Shown: positions 12,764-25,049, counted from the first letter of the stretch. The stretch: 64,000 bases of DNA from Ehretia macrophylla (GCA_037974665.1 CM075768.1:10903001-10967000), one strand, 5' to 3'. Numbers and translations: made by a program. The notes: generated from the letters alone by a model not told the origin.

Positions 12764-14004
12764 GATGCCTCTTGGACTCGGCCAATCATTGATTTTCTAG
12801 AGAAAGGGAAATTACCTTCAGATAAAGAAGAGGAAAGAAAGATTGAACATAGAGCTGCGAGGTTTGTTGTCCTTGGGGTACAACTTTACATGCGAGCTTT
12901 CACTTGGCTACTGTTGAAATGTGTTGACCAAGAAGAAGGATACTATGTCCTTTGGGAAGTTCGTGAAGGAGTCTGTGGTAACCACATTGGTTCTAGGGCC
13001 CTAGCTAGAAAAGTTTTGAGGCAAGGATATTATTGGCCTATACTGCACAATGATGCTCTAACCCTAGTTAGGTGGTGTGACATTTGCTAGAGGTTCTCTA
13101 AAGTCCCGCGGAAGCTAGATATCGACCCGACTATTATCTCGAGTCCATGGCCATTTGCACAGTGGGGTTTGGATATAATTGGACTGTTGCCTATTAGTAC
13201 AACCCAAAAGAGATCGATCTTTGTACTAGTCGACTACTTTACTAAATGGGTAGGAGTAGAGCCAGTAACCAAGACAACAGACAAAGGAGCTTGGAATTTT
13301 ATGTGGAAGTCTATCATTTGTCGTTTTGGAATTCTGAGGTCATTGTCACGGACCATGGAAAACAATTTGACTCGCACTATTTCAAAAAATAGTATGAGAA
13401 ACTTGGGATCTCCTTACGTTATGCTTCCGTATCCCATCCACAAACTAATGAACAAGTTAAAATTACTAACAAAACTATTTTGCATGGGCTAAAGAAAAAG
13501 CTGACAGATGCGAAGGGACTATGGGTAGCCATCCTTCCCGAAGTACTATAGGCTCACACGACAACACCCAGCACAACCACGGGCGAGACCCATTTCTATC
13601 TGATTTTTGGGGCCGAAGCTATTCTACTTATAGAAATCGGATCCCCGAGTCTCAAAGTTAAGGACTATGAAGAAGACGTGAATAACCAGGCTCTTTGTGA
13701 GGACATGGATTTGGTAGATGAGTTTTGCCAGAAGGCCCAAATAACGATGCTAATAGGAAAAAAGGCCATGGCTCCTAGCTTCGCAATGTTGGTGAAACCT
13801 CGACCGATCAAGGAAGGAGATTTTGTGCTAAGGAAGGCTATTTTTAGACCTGATCCTACTTGGTAAAAACTTGGGCCAAATTGGGAAGGGCCTTACCAAG
13901 TCATCAAAGAAGTCATGATAGGGACTTGCAAGCTGGCCGAGGTTGGGGGAAAAGAGTTAAAAAATACTTGGCATGTTGAACACTTGAGAAGATATTATGT
14001 ATAG
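12764..14004 (+). pseudogene. Tat pol: integrase, several frameshifts
   Basis: The pieces in order are as follows. 12890-13090 is the HHCC zinc domain (EGVCGNHIGSRALARKVLRQ, then CDIC, stop). 13169-13492 is the catalytic core start (MDIIGLLP, FVLVDYFTKW), which then loses frame. A restored frame around 13340-13480 shows VTDHGKQFD and, later, NEQVKITNK, where relatives have an acidic residue at the place of K, so the DDE glutamate appears lost. 13678-13866 and 13870-14004 form the C-terminal domain (KPRPIKEGDFVLR, NWEGPYQVIKE, HVEHLRRYYV, stop at 14002-14004). Integrase would insert the cDNA into the genome. With these breaks the gene is dead. Confidence 0.85.
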
Positions 14005-14144
14005 AGATCTGTAATTTTTAAGTCAATTAATGAGAAACTCTTTTCCTGCCATATATGTGTGCCCTATATTGCTTCTGATAGATATTAAGAAGAGGCAAGA
14101 CCTCGGCATAAAGCAACAACCCAGAATTCTCCAAGGGCCACGAC

Positions 14145-14590
14145 GGGAACTAGACAAGATTCTTAGCAGCTCGACTAGCTAAACAAGATTCCTCTAGGAA
14201 CTTAGGAGCCATCTCGGGGGTCATTATCTTTCTATTGTTGGCTATACAAGATTTCTTCGGGAACTTAACAATTGTGAACCTATGGCTGGCTATACAAGAT
14301 TGCCTCGGGAACTTAACAATCGCTATGAAATTCATCAATTCATCACTGGCTATACAAGATTCCTCAGGGGACTTAATAGTAGTGACTTCGTTGTTGGCTA
14401 TACAATATTCCTTTGGGAACTTAACAGCCGCGACCTCATCGCTGGCTATACAAGATTCCTATAGGAACTTAACAACCACGACCTCATCGTTGGCTATACA
14501 AGATTCCTCTGGGAACTTAACAGCCACGACCCCACAGTTGGCTATACAAGATCCCTCCAAGGATTTAACAACCGCCTCAGGAATTCATGT
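14145..14590 (+). repeat. 48-bp tandem array in Tat 3' region
   Basis: There are seven clear units starting near 14239, 14285, 14345, 14393, 14441, 14489 and 14537, preceded by two degenerate copies from about 14145. Each begins TTGGCTATACAAGATTCCTC and carries GGGAACTTAACA. The period is 48 bp except for one 60-bp unit (a 12-bp expansion), so a plus-strand frame (14235-14624) stays open as a 16-residue repeat beginning LAIQD. Tandem repeats between integrase and the 3' LTR are typical of Retand/Tat elements. I do not regard the frame as a gene. Confidence 0.85.
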
Positions 14591-14989
14591 TGCCCTAGTC
14601 AAACAAGACTTATACAAAATCTAGCGATTACACAAGGAATTTCTTGGAGGAAACCAATCAACAGCTAATAAAAATGAGCCAGATAGACCTCGACGCCTAA
14701 TAGCTAGGGTAAGGGAGGAATGGGTTGTTTTAATTTCATATTATATTATCTCACGATAGTGAGAAAATGACCCTTATGCTTAAATTGAGAAATTGACCTA
14801 AGTTATTAGAACATTAGGGACAGGGTCGAGTTTAAGGACATGAGAATACAAACGACAGACGAATTCCAAACAAAAGTGTGTTTCATTAAAAAGTTGTAAA
14901 ATTTTACAAGATAAAGGGAAACACTGCATAGAGTAGACTACACATCTAAGCTAGGGGGCTTGATCTCTAGCGACGACCTCGTTAGGCTC
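14591..14989. other. Non-coding spacer of Tat 3' region
   Basis: AT-rich sequence lies between the tandem array and the 3' end of the antisense ORF. I see no conserved motif or ORF of interest in it. Confidence 0.6.
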
Positions 14990-17266
14990 AAGATGCACAT
15001 CATGGTTGACCTCAACCTCAACTCCGTCCATAGGCTATACTTCGATATTGTCGCCGTCTTCCTCACTTTCACCTTTATGTTCCGATTCATAGTCTTCAAC
15101 AGTAAGGAGCTCAGCGTGAATGACAAGACCATGCCTGGCAGTATATCTATTGAGCCAGGATTGAGACTCTTGGGTACTATTCTCTCTTACTAGCTCATAA
15201 CCCTACTTGAAAGTCCATAGGTACTCTTCGCTAGAACGATAGTCCTTCATAACCTATTCACATACCTTGGGGAGTCAGACCTCGAGGTCCTACAGGGTTT
15301 TCTTGGCAGCATCCCTTTCCTGCTCAGCCGTCGCTTGAATTGCTTAGGCCGTCATCGCTTCTCCCACAACAATCTTCAACTTTCCTTCATATTTAGCATG
15401 GAGGGAAGCAAATGAAGTAGCATAGGCTTCCAACATTTCATAGTGCTGAGCCTCGAGCTTGGAATGTCTCTGATCGAGCTCTTCATAGAATTCTGATAGT
15501 TTCCCAAGGCGTTCAATGGCTCCCCGAAGACATTTCGCGCCCTACGCTTATAGAGCCATAATGTTAGAGAACATTGACGAAAGTAAAAGAAGAAATCAAA
15601 AAGCGAAATGAAAGAGGAATGAAAAAACCTCTTGGGCTTGATGGCTTGCACCCAGTCTCATCTGAATAAGGTCTAGTCCTCGGATGTCAACAATATCCTC
15701 TTCTTCCTCCATGAGAGTAGGGGATCAAGGAGGCAGAGGCGCTCTAGATGATCTCGAACCAACAGGGTAAGGAATCCGAGAAGTTTGCTGAACAACCTCA
15801 GCTCCGTGAATAGGGGACTCGGTAAGATCCACTTGCTCTAGAGAGAAGGGGTCACAGCAGCGTTATCTTACACTACAACTGGCTCACCTTCTAACCTAAG
15901 GCCTCAAGTCTGCCTGGTGTCACTAGAAGAACCGCCTGCACATTTTCGCTTCCTGGAATTAGGGGCAACAGCCTTCTCAGCTCGACGTCGAGAGTGCCTT
16001 GCTTCTTTTTCGTTCTACCTTTTCTATTCAATCTCAGTTTCCATTTTAGCTGCGTCCATATCTGCAAAGTACCAATATAGGAAAGATCCCAGATTAGCCT
16101 CTAAAACAAAGGAAAGTAGTAAAATTAAAAATGAAAGGAAAGTAGTAAAATTAAAAATGAAAGGAAAATAGTTCTACCCTTGGTCTCTTATATAACATGT
16201 GAAGGACCTGATTCCATCTCACGACCCACTCGGTTGCACTCATCCCGATCATATAACCTCGAGGATACCGTACTCTCAAAGACTAGTAACTTTTTACCTC
16301 TCACTGGATAAGGTTGAGAATGCAGAAAGTCCATCACATTGAGCTCAACAAGGGTTAAAAAGGGTTCATTCTAAAGGAGTTTGAAGGTGACCTCAGGAAT
16401 AACATGCCACCTACTCCTAACAGGTTTCCTAAGGGGATGTTTTACAAAAAATACTTAAAATGCCAACCCTTGTTACTCAACGGCCAGTCGTAAAAAATGT
16501 TATAACCCTTCCTCGGTGAAAAGTAGTACTAACCATATGAGTTCTTAGTATCATGCTTGAGCATGTGAAAATAAAAATAAAGGTTCATTGTGGGGGTCAG
16601 ACTGAAATACCATACCCATATATAGAAGGCAACTATTTGTCTCCAACTGTTCGTAGGAAGCTGACCTGAGGCAATGTCAAAAAATTGAAGTATTCTTTCG
16701 ATGAGGGAGGGATAGGAAAAGACATAAAACCAAAGATAAATGGTAGATAACCATTTCCCTTTTCTAGGGTCGGCATGCCCACTCCCTATGATGAAGTATC
16801 CTTATCTCGTATCTCAGTAAAAAAACCCCCTTGTCTTCTAGATTGGTTTTTTCAAGAAGAGTAGAAGTACAATTACGTCCTAAGGCCCCGAAAGATTGAA
16901 GGTCATTGAAAGGATTGAAAGGGGATAGAGGCTCTGTAGTGGATTCTTCTACATCATGACCTGATTCAGAAGGCTCTCATTAATGGAGACCTCGACACTT
17001 ATAATTCTAGTGATAGGTTTGGGGGTAGATGCCTCATAGCGAATGGCTTGAAGAGGGTAAACATCGAGAGGGCTGTACCTAGACCTCTCCAGTAAGGATT
17101 CCTCGGGTAGATTGGATCCCTCGCATAATACCTCCATACCCTTTGAAGAAAAAGAAAGGCTGAGGCTAGGAGAAGTACTACTAGAAGGGCTCGACTCACT
17201 GGGGTCTTTATCGTCTCTATCATAAGATTGGGGGCACTGGTTTTGGGAATCCTCTAAACTTGACAT
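14990..17266 (-). pseudogene. Antisense ORF of the Tat element (putative gypsy-type transposon protein)
   Basis: On the minus strand an ATG at 17266 opens a Ser/Glu-rich N-terminus (MSSLEDSQNQ..., open to 16949). Further on, other frames read RILQFFDIASGQLPTNSWRQ and SPRKGYNIFYDWPLSNKGW (about 16700-16440). These resemble the 'putative gypsy type transposon' domain (Pfam PF04195 family) that plant Tat elements carry antisense downstream of pol. About 15530-15190 gives a coiled-coil C-terminus (AKCLRGAIERLGKLSEFYEE and LHAKYEGKLK). There are many stops and frameshifts. The function of the family is unknown. A TATAAATAG on the same strand at 17476-17468 may be its own promoter. Confidence 0.7.
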
Positions 17267-17715
17267 GATGAGAAGATAAAGAAGTAAGAGGACACGAACT
17301 TAACAGTAGAGGATGAAGGCTAGTAGCGTTATGGATTACCCGAATCGAATGGGATAAAGAAAGAAGGCTTAGCGAGCTCTTAGAGATGCTTAGCAGCCGA
17401 AGAACTTCAAAAGGTACTTGAAGGAGTTTAGAGAGAGTATTTGAGGAATGATTTTCAAATGAAACTCCTATTTATAGGAGAGAGCCAAACTTTAGGTAGG
17501 AATGCCAAAAGACACTCTAAATAACCATTAATTCTTTCATTCAACTTATGGCTGACATGTGGCCACGTTCATGGCCATTATTTCTAGTCATTAAAGCATG
17601 GATTTAAAATGGTCATTCAATGTGCATAATTGTGCTCTAGCGGAACATGCATTATATTTTCAATATTTCTTTTCCTTTGACCAATTACATTGCTCAGAGA
17701 ATCGAGAGGGGCAAT
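17267..17715. other. Region between antisense ORF start and 3' LTR, with PPT
   Basis: AT-rich and non-coding. It ends with GAGAGGGGCAAT (about 17705-17715), a purine-rich tract directly before the TG of the 3' LTR and the likely plus-strand primer site. Confidence 0.55.
17468..17476 (-). promoter_or_regulatory. TATA box upstream of the antisense ORF
   Basis: The minus strand reads TATAAATAG about 200 bp upstream of the antisense ATG (17266). It lies inside the inverted repeat CTCCTA-TTTA-TAGGAG. The spacing fits a promoter with an untranslated leader of about 170 nt. Confidence 0.4.
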
Positions 17716-18165
17716 TGATATGAGGTAAAAAGCCGAGGTCGAGCACAATTATCAAAATACCCCTGAAATAGAATATATAACCAGGCTCACTAGTGACCTC
17801 GGCCCAAGGCCATTTCTTTCCAAGGTCTAACATCAGAGATAAGGTAAGTAATGACAATTTGGAGACCTCGGTCTGGGAAAACATCTTGGTGAGCTCAGGA
17901 AATCTGTTGTAACTAACTCTGACACAATATCTAATAATTTGGAAAGAGAGAGAAAAACAAAATCTTTTACAAAGGTATAAATAGCACCTATATTCACAGA
18001 AAAAAGGTATCAAATACTTCTTATACATATTTCTTAAAATTATATTTTCTTCTTCAGCAAGAAAGATACTAACTTGATCGTCAGAGTACTAAAGTGGGCT
18101 AAACCTACAACGTTCCCTTTTTGTAGGCTAAAGCCTAATTGAGCTCTCCAAATTTCTTACCTTAA
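17716..18165 (+). repeat. Tat 3' LTR (boundaries approximate)
   Basis: It starts TGATATGAGG after the PPT and ends CCTTAACA. A TATA box TATAAATAG lies at 17976-17984, followed by the conserved-style stretch ACTTGATCGTCAGAGTACTAA near the end, as in Ogre/Tat LTRs. The partner LTR is outside the window, so the ends are inferred from the TG/CA and PPT only. Confidence 0.6.
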
Positions 18166-18299
18166 CAGTTATGTTTTTAAAAAAATTAGGGATTATGTGA
18201 TTTTTGCTGTTGAAATGATGTTCGAACATGTGATTTAAGAATACATGGAGCTGATTTTTTTTAAAAAATTTTAATGTGTTATTTAAGTTAAAATGTTGT
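18166..18299. other. Short AT-rich spacer between Tat LTR and MULE
   Basis: AT-rich sequence with two A/T homopolymer runs. No feature recognised, and no MULE terminal inverted repeat can be identified. Confidence 0.5.
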
Positions 18300-19828
18300 T
18301 CCGACTCAAAATTTATGACAATGGTGAATACTCTCTGGTGCCTAACTTGGAATCAAACGGATAAGGGAATGTTGATCTTACTAATGATGTTTGCACATTA
18401 ATTGGAGATGAGTAGTTAGGACAACTTGTGTACTTTGAAGGTGTACATCCTAAGATTGGAAAACTGTTACCTGTAGAAAACATAGATGATTCTAAAAAAC
18501 TTTTGTGATTGTACTTTGAAAATGGTACAAGTAAATTTAATGCTTCAACTTCAATCATGCACGTCCCAATTATTGCAACTAACACAACGTTCAGCCAATA
18601 TATGAATCAAAATGTCATTACAAATGAGAGAAGTGATGAAGGTGAAGAGTTTCTTTGGAGTGACCATAGTGATGATAATGACAACGAGAATAGGCTGAAA
18701 GAAAATGAAAATTTTAGAGTTGAAAGTGATGTTAACTTATCTAATATGAGCTCTGAAAATGATGAAGTGTGCAATACTATTGAGGTTGAGTAAGCTGATA
18801 ACATGCTTGAAAGTCGTATCGGCAGGTTAAATGACAAGATGCAAAGAAATTGTTTCAAGATGACAATTGATGAGAAAAGGGAAATAAATAATACAATTGG
18901 AAGCTGGCCAAATTTTTTATGATGTGAAGTACTTTAGGAGAATAGTATAAGAATACGCAGTACAGAAAGGGTTTAAATTGATAAGAAAGAAGAATGATAA
19001 AACTAGATTCACTATTGAATATAACAATGAAGGCTCCAAATGGAGAATACATGCATCTACATATGTGGATGATAGGATATTTAAAATTAAGTCCAATGAG
19101 TATAGACCATACTTGCATTGCAAATTGGAAGGGCCTGGGGGCATCATCAGGATGGATAGCTTAGCAATTGTTGCCTGATTTCAAAGCCAACATTAATGCA
19201 CTAGTAGATCAGATGGACCTAAAATTGCAGGATAAATTGGGTGTCGATGTTCAAAAAAAAATTTGTATAAGGCTAAAAGAAAGGCCATTTAATTAGTGTC
19301 TAGTGATTGGGCTGAAAGTTATGCCCTTGTACCTAGATATGCTTATGTTCTTCTTGAAACTAATCCTAGGGCTTATGTGAAAATGAAGTATAAAGGTTTG
19401 TTTTCAGAAATCCAATATTTGATAGATCATTAGTTAGTTTCATGGCACACAAAGATGGATTCAGAAATGGTTTAAGACCATTCATTAGCCTTGATTATTG
19501 TTCTTGAAAGGTCCTTATGGTGGACAACTACTATTAGCAGTGGCACTTGATGCAAATTCTAGTATTTTCCCCATCGCAGTCATAATATGTCGCCAAGAAA
19601 GTGAAGATACATGGGGTTATTTTTTGTGTTTAACCAGTCATCTTGCTTACTCAAATACCATTACTTTCATGAACAATAGGCAAAATGGTTTGAAAAAGGC
19701 GTTATGTGAATTTTGTGCCAATGATAGGCAATGATGTTGTGCCAAACACTTTTATGCTAACTTCATAAAGAAATTTCTAGGGGTTACACTTAGAAAGTTG
19801 TTTTAGGCCACTTCCAAGACATATAATC
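18300..19828 (+). pseudogene. Mutator-like (MuDR) transposase remnant
   Basis: Three collinear pieces are visible. About 18310-18793 is an acidic N-terminal region (FENGTSKFNAS, then DEGEEFLWSDHSDDNDNEN). 18940-19160 is the MuDR DNA-binding domain (KKNDKTRFTIEYNNEGSKWR and IHASTYVDDR). 19498-19820 is the MULE transposase core (FLKGPYGGQLLLAVALDANS, QESEDTWGYF, TFMNNRQNGLKKAL, HFYANFIKKF). In intact proteins this DDE-type enzyme excises and reinserts the element. Stops and frameshifts separate all the pieces, and the C-terminal half is missing because element F interrupts it at 19829. No terminal inverted repeats were found. It is older than F, D, A and E. Confidence 0.85.
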
Positions 19829-20071
19829 TGTCACGCCTTGACCCCACTTAGAACCAAGTTTGAGCGTGACTGCACTCACTCAATATATTACTTGTACCAA
19901 TGCTACATGTAATAAATAATAGAGCTTACACAAATACCCTGGAGTCCTGTTAATATACATAAGGCATAATAGTACTACACAATCTACATAAAGAACAACA
20001 TGTACAACATCCACAACAAGACAAGCATAGCATTCACTTTCATTCTTCTTGTGGCTCAATCTCGGCCTCAC

Positions 20072-21176
20072 CTAAAATTTTCATAAAATGGGGTAAGCTA
20101 AACTAGCTCAGTGATGAGGGGTGCATGGAGAGGTTTTGGAAAAGCTTTAACCTGTAATCCGGTTGAAAGCATGCATTCAAAACAATGTACAAACACTAAG
20201 CTTTTGAACACAATTGATTCAAGAAAACATCACAACTATATGACAATTCAAGAAGGATACGTTAACCATTGTTGATGCCGTCCCTTTATACCACCATCAC
20301 AAGCTCTGCCACTTAAATATACGCCGAAACCTATGACCCAACACTCCATGGAACTCTCGATCCGTGTGAGCGAGGGACTAGGACCATAATAGTCATGCTA
20401 TCGCTTGGTAAGCCCGATGTCGGTCGGGGTGACACGACGCTACCATGCCCCTCGATAAAAGGTTGCAACCTTATGATCATTCAATCCATTAATCAAGCAT
20501 TTCACTTCACTTCGAGAGGACAACAAAGTAGGTTGCCCCTTAACACATTAACAAGCAATTAACAATCCAATTCTATTCATTAGTACATTTGATAGGTAAC
20601 AAAGTAGGTCATCATACCATTTGATTTGTATACACCTTTCAACACTTAACTACTCCATTAGCAAGTAGCATTGCATCTAAGTACTTCCATGAATTATTTT
20701 CAATCAATAGAATTTAATAGTACATAAACTCAACAATACTTAACAACTAGTACTCGTCGACAAAATAGTCATAGTTTACAATGCAATACAAGTGCATAAG
20801 AGTGTCATAGCATGCAAGGTTAGCTAGCACATCACAAGGGAAAAAGGACAAGAGACTGACCACGCCGGTTGGCCGGCGAGGTAGGCTAGCGCTGGCAAAT
20901 TGGCATTGGAATTTTCCAGCCACCACCACACATCAAAATTCTACCAATTTTTGCTCTTAACCAATGTAAGCATGCATCCAACATATATCTATACAACATA
21001 TAACTTCATATTCAAGCTAAAAACAAAGATTACCTTTACATCTAACCATAAATTCAACATACAACGCACTTTTCTAACATATGAAGTTTAATGCTCATTC
21101 AATTTTCCAAACACATATACATGAGTTTATAACCAAATCAAGCTTGAAAAACTTTATAACTTTGAAAACCCCTAAC
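20072..21176 (-). other. Candidate LTR-internal intron of element F
   Basis: The minus strand has CTAG|GTTAGG at 21176 and AATTTTAG|GTGAGG at 20072. The branch-like TCAC has its A at 20112, 40 nt from the acceptor, and a degenerate TAAGCTA/TAGCTCA hairpin (20094-20110) lies between them. This is the most divergent donor of the set. Confidence 0.3.
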
Positions 21177-21803
21177 CTAGGAGATGAAAAACGCAAGAAA
21201 AAGCAAGAAATGGCAAAGCTTTGAGCAATTTTCCTCTTTTTCTTCTTCAATTATTCTCCTTGCCCTAGCTTTCTACTTTTCCTTTTTCTTTCTTGGCTGG
21301 CCGATTCTCTCTCACTCTTTTTATCTTTTTTTTTGGTTAAATGGCCAAATATCTGCCTTCTAGAAGTTGTTGTAATTAACTATGCAAAATATCTCTTATG
21401 TTAAAAGACTACAAATGGATTCACAATTAGGATATTGATAAGTATGTCTTATTTTACTAAATTTAATAAAATGCCACTTAAATCCTAAACACATTGTAAC
21501 GCCTTGATCCCTTATGGAATTAGGACCAATAATAGCAACCCAATTCAATCCTCAAGACATGAAAAAGGAAAAAAAAACGGACGGAGTGTCTCTTGTATGT
21601 AGGCTAAACCAAAAACTGGAAAGTAGAAAAATTCAACCATAAACCACGACCACAACAAATATAAAGTTCTATTTTTGATTCACAAGACCACTATAGCCTT
21701 CTTCTATACATACATGCATTCAACTAGTTATCTACCAAGCTAAACAATTATAAACTTATTACATGTGATTCTAGTAGTCTTTAGCTTGATTACAAGTCCT
21801 TAC

Positions 21804-24800
21804 TGTGACGCCCGAGACCTTCATCATATTTATAAATTAACTGTTGCATATCTCTTTGTGCATTTTAATGTGCAATTCTATTCTTGAATATGTGTTACTT
21901 GTGGCTACTATTCATAGTACATTTTTTTTGACTGTTTTTGTATTTTTCCTAGGACACATGACTTATAAAAGGAATATAAAACATGAGATTTTGAGCATTG
22001 GATGTCGGGAACGCGTATTAGAAAAATGTTTCTTGTATTACATGAATAGTGAAAACATTTAGAAACATAGTTTATTGGATTAGTTAGATAATAATTAGAG
22101 TTTCAACTTAGCTTTGACCAAGTTTATAGGCAATTGACTTAAAACAAAAACACATTCATATATTATATAGCTTAAGTACATATACATATACATATACTTA
22201 GAAAAAAAAGAAGCAAAATTCATCAAATCCCCCTCATCCCCACCAAACCTGTCGACTTTTCTAAGCGAGGAGGAGAAGAAATTTTCAAGTTTCATCTTCA
22301 ATCTTGCCTTCACCAAGCTCTCTCAAGTGATTCCAAGCTTATTTAAGCCAAGTCCTAACATTTTGAAGAATTGGTGAGGGAATTATGCATTTTTTCATGA
22401 GCATGAATAGTTAGGGTTCTATTTCAAATTATTGTTTTGTTGTGAAATTTATTATCTATGCTTATCTATGCTTAAAATGTCTCTTATTATAGTGATACAG
22501 TGTACTTTTGAGCTTTGATGATAATGTTAATGGCTAGTTTATTATATCTTTAATTTAAAGGTTTTAATGTGAAATTGGAGATTTTGTGTAATCTTGCTTT
22601 ATTGCTCAATCAAATGTTATTTATGCTTGATTTAGGAGTAGGTAAACATGGAATAATGTCTCAAATTGCTTAATTATACTTGAATTGTAAAAATATTTAG
22701 TTAAAGTTAGTTTAGTTAGCAGTATTCATTCAGGACCATTGAATTGTGACCTGATACTCGATCTAACACTTGATATAGGCTCTAGGGGTGTAAAAACGAT
22801 TGCATGTTAAAAATTATCGAATTCCGAGAATGTTAAAATTTAAGGTCCTAATTGTATCTAAAATAGAAATTAATTAAAGTAAGGTACCGGGGTGAGGTTT
22901 AGGGTGGTAATGGGACTTAATTAAGTAAGATAGAGTCTAACATGCTTTTATGGCACTTAAACGGTACTCAGTTAGGGAACTTGTAGTTCAAACGCACTAA
23001 GGGGCATTCGGGGCATTCGGGTTAAATATGGTTTAATGTGTGGTTTCATGGGTTTAAGTGGTACCATAAAGAGTCATTAGAAGAGTCGAATAGGTTGTTT
23101 GAGAATATTGAACCTAGTGCTTCGTTTATAAGTCAAATAGCCTTAGTAGACAAAGAGAAAAAATTTATTAATTGTAGTTAATTGCTTATAATCGACCTTT
23201 ATGTGATGGATTTGATGTTATTGGATGTTTGGCTAGGTTGTTTAGTCATTTGGTGATGTTCGTGAATTATGTAAGTTTGGCATCTTTGAGCGAACCTACC
23301 AAGTTTTGTTATATTGCTTGTTAGTTGTGTGGTACGTGTCTTCCTTGTGTAGCTATAGCCTTTATAAGGAAGTGGGAATACTAGTTACGCTATGTGAGCA
23401 CCTAGCTTGGTTGTTAAATAAATTGTAGCTTAATAGAATATGAATAGTTAAGTGTAAGTATATAAGATTGTATTAAGTGCTTGTTGGCTGTCATTATATG
23501 GTTGAAAGACTAAATTGTTAACTGGAAGTTTTTGTGAAATAACAAGTTAAATGCTAATGAGTTGGGTTATCTATATGTGATAAGAGTTATGTTACAGTTT
23601 TAGTTGTAAATGCTTTGAGCATAAATGTTACCATGAAGTGTCCTTGTGAAGCCAGTTTACTTTGTATTGTGAGCATTTGCTAAGCGTTATACTTATGTGA
23701 ACAAACTAGGGTTTACACTTCCGAGCTAATCCCAGGAAGGTTGGAAGTGAATATAGCTTTTCTGTAGCTTATGTAGCCTGATCCAATGTGAGAGAGTTTT
23801 TATTCATTTTGTGCATCTTAGCTTATTTAATGCTTTCAGATTGTATGATTTAGTTTAATTGATAAAGTTTATATATATTATTTACTTGTTATCTTGTGAA
23901 TTATCGTGCTTATTTGCGATTATCTCATACTATCTCATGAATTCTCGAATTTGTATCGGGTTGCGCAACCTTTTCGGACATGGCAGTATCAAGAAACTCC
24001 GGGCAGCATCGGGCTGTCGGTTTAGGTCGGCTACTCTGGTGCCTATTCTCTTTCTCGTTGAGGCATACTCCTTTACCCCAGAGGTATGGTTTATCTCGTT
24101 GGGGCATACGGACTACCTTAGGAGAAATGGGTTGTAGGATTGGGTTACATCCGAATTACCCCATTGGTGGTATAAGGCGATTTGCCAGTATCTGTTATCG
24201 AAGATCATGGTTTGTGTTTCGAGATTGAAGACAAAAAAGATTAATTGTATCCTTTTTAATGTGTTTAATGTTTTTGTGCTTAACTTGCTATATTGTACTA
24301 CTTGTGTTATTGTCTTTGTTGCATTGCACGAAATCATTTGCGAAAATACACCTGTTTGTTAGATTCCCTCCCTCACTGAGTAACTTTGGTTACTCATTCC
24401 TCTTTTCAACATGTTTTAGGAAAAGTTGGAGATTGGATTGCCTCCTGTGTGGCCTATTTGCTCTACCAGTCTGTGGAACATGGAAAAATATGATCATGAT
24501 ATGCTTGTATTCTATCTGTGACTTCGTGGCCATGTATGTATTTGTGTTATAATAAGGAATGTAATATTATAGTTTAGGCTTGTATGATGATTAGGTGCTA
24601 GTGGGTTGTAATAATTTCTATTGCTTTACTACATTACTTAGTAGTAGCATGCTTGTGTGGTTTAGTGAAAGTGGGTTAAAGGACTTAAAATATAAGAAGG
24701 TTAAGTAAATAATATTAGAGTAGTATGATAAGTGGATTGAAAAGATAAGATTTCAATGGATTTAACCTTGCATGCCTGTGTGTTATGTTGTTGGGTTCCA

Positions 24801-25035
24801 TGGCTCGGATGGCCTTGAAGAGTTTGTTGCATGTGGTGATAGTGGAAGTTGGGTGTTATAGAGGAGGTTAGACTTTGGTTTTGAGGTTATAATTGCTTGT
24901 ACATGTTTTGGATTGTCCTATAAATAAGGGAGACTCTGTCTGTTTTCCCTAAATTTTTGTGCCTGGGTTTGGAATTGGGTTGAGAATAGCATGATTAATA
25001 GAAGTCCCAGTTCCGTGAAGGATTGGGGTGTTACA
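21804..25035 (+). repeat. Element A 5' LTR (3232 bp)
   Basis: TGTGACGCCC...GGGGTGTTACA. It has a TATA-like TATTATATAG at 22161-22170, about 200 nt before the donor-like TTG|GTGAGG. It also has a GC-rich block at about 23955-24180, hairpin 24377-24396 and box GGCTCGGATGGCCTTGAAG at about 24803. The ORFs in it (for example 23859-24337 on both strands) overlap the GC-rich block and show no protein similarity. Confidence 0.88.
22374..24419 (+). other. Candidate LTR-internal intron of element A
   Basis: Donor-like TTG|GTGAGGGA at 22374 and acceptor TGTTTTAG|GAAAAG ending at 24419. A CTCAC branch-point-like site has its A at 24375, 44 nt before the AG. The perfect hairpin TGAGTAAC-TTTG-GTTACTCA (24377-24396) lies in between. 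The second LTR keeps the same signals (donor 29070, acceptor ending 33101), but the hairpin is split by a TRIM. Confidence 0.45.
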
Positions 25036-25037
25036 TG

Positions 25038-25049
25038 TAGTATCAGAGC
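25038..25049 (+). promoter_or_regulatory. Element A PBS (initiator tRNA-Met type)
   Basis: TAGTATCAGAGC, two bases after the LTR end, differs by one base from the common plant PBS TGGTATCAGAGC. It is followed by the leader CCAGGATAGGGTCCTCGG (about 25064-25081), which is shared with B, C and F. Confidence 0.8.

Larger units (their letters stand above)
1..18165 (+). mobile_element. Ty3/gypsy Tat/Retand-type retrotransposon, 5' end outside window, nested and decayed
   Basis: The parts in order are a gag fragment, protease, RT, RNase H, a second archaeal-type RNase H, integrase, a 48-bp tandem array, an antisense ORF and a 3' LTR. A second RNase H domain, tandem repeats and an antisense ORF between pol and the 3' LTR are the established hallmarks of the Tat lineage (Tat, Ogre, Retand). 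Two later insertions interrupt it: S1 at 232-3741 and C at 4899-11318. Every reading frame contains stops or frameshifts, so the copy cannot act on its own. The 5' LTR and most of gag lie left of the window. The 3' end is placed at the TTAACA near 18165, but no TSD can be checked without the other end. Confidence 0.85.

Noticed and set aside
14239-14590. Regular direct repeats resembling a CRISPR array
   Set aside because: Whole 48-bp units are similar, without unique spacers. The context is a plant retrotransposon 3' region.
23859-24552. ORFs in element A LTR (and 32050-32497 in the partner LTR)
   Set aside because: Differences between the two LTR copies include changes that break the frames, and no protein similarity is seen.
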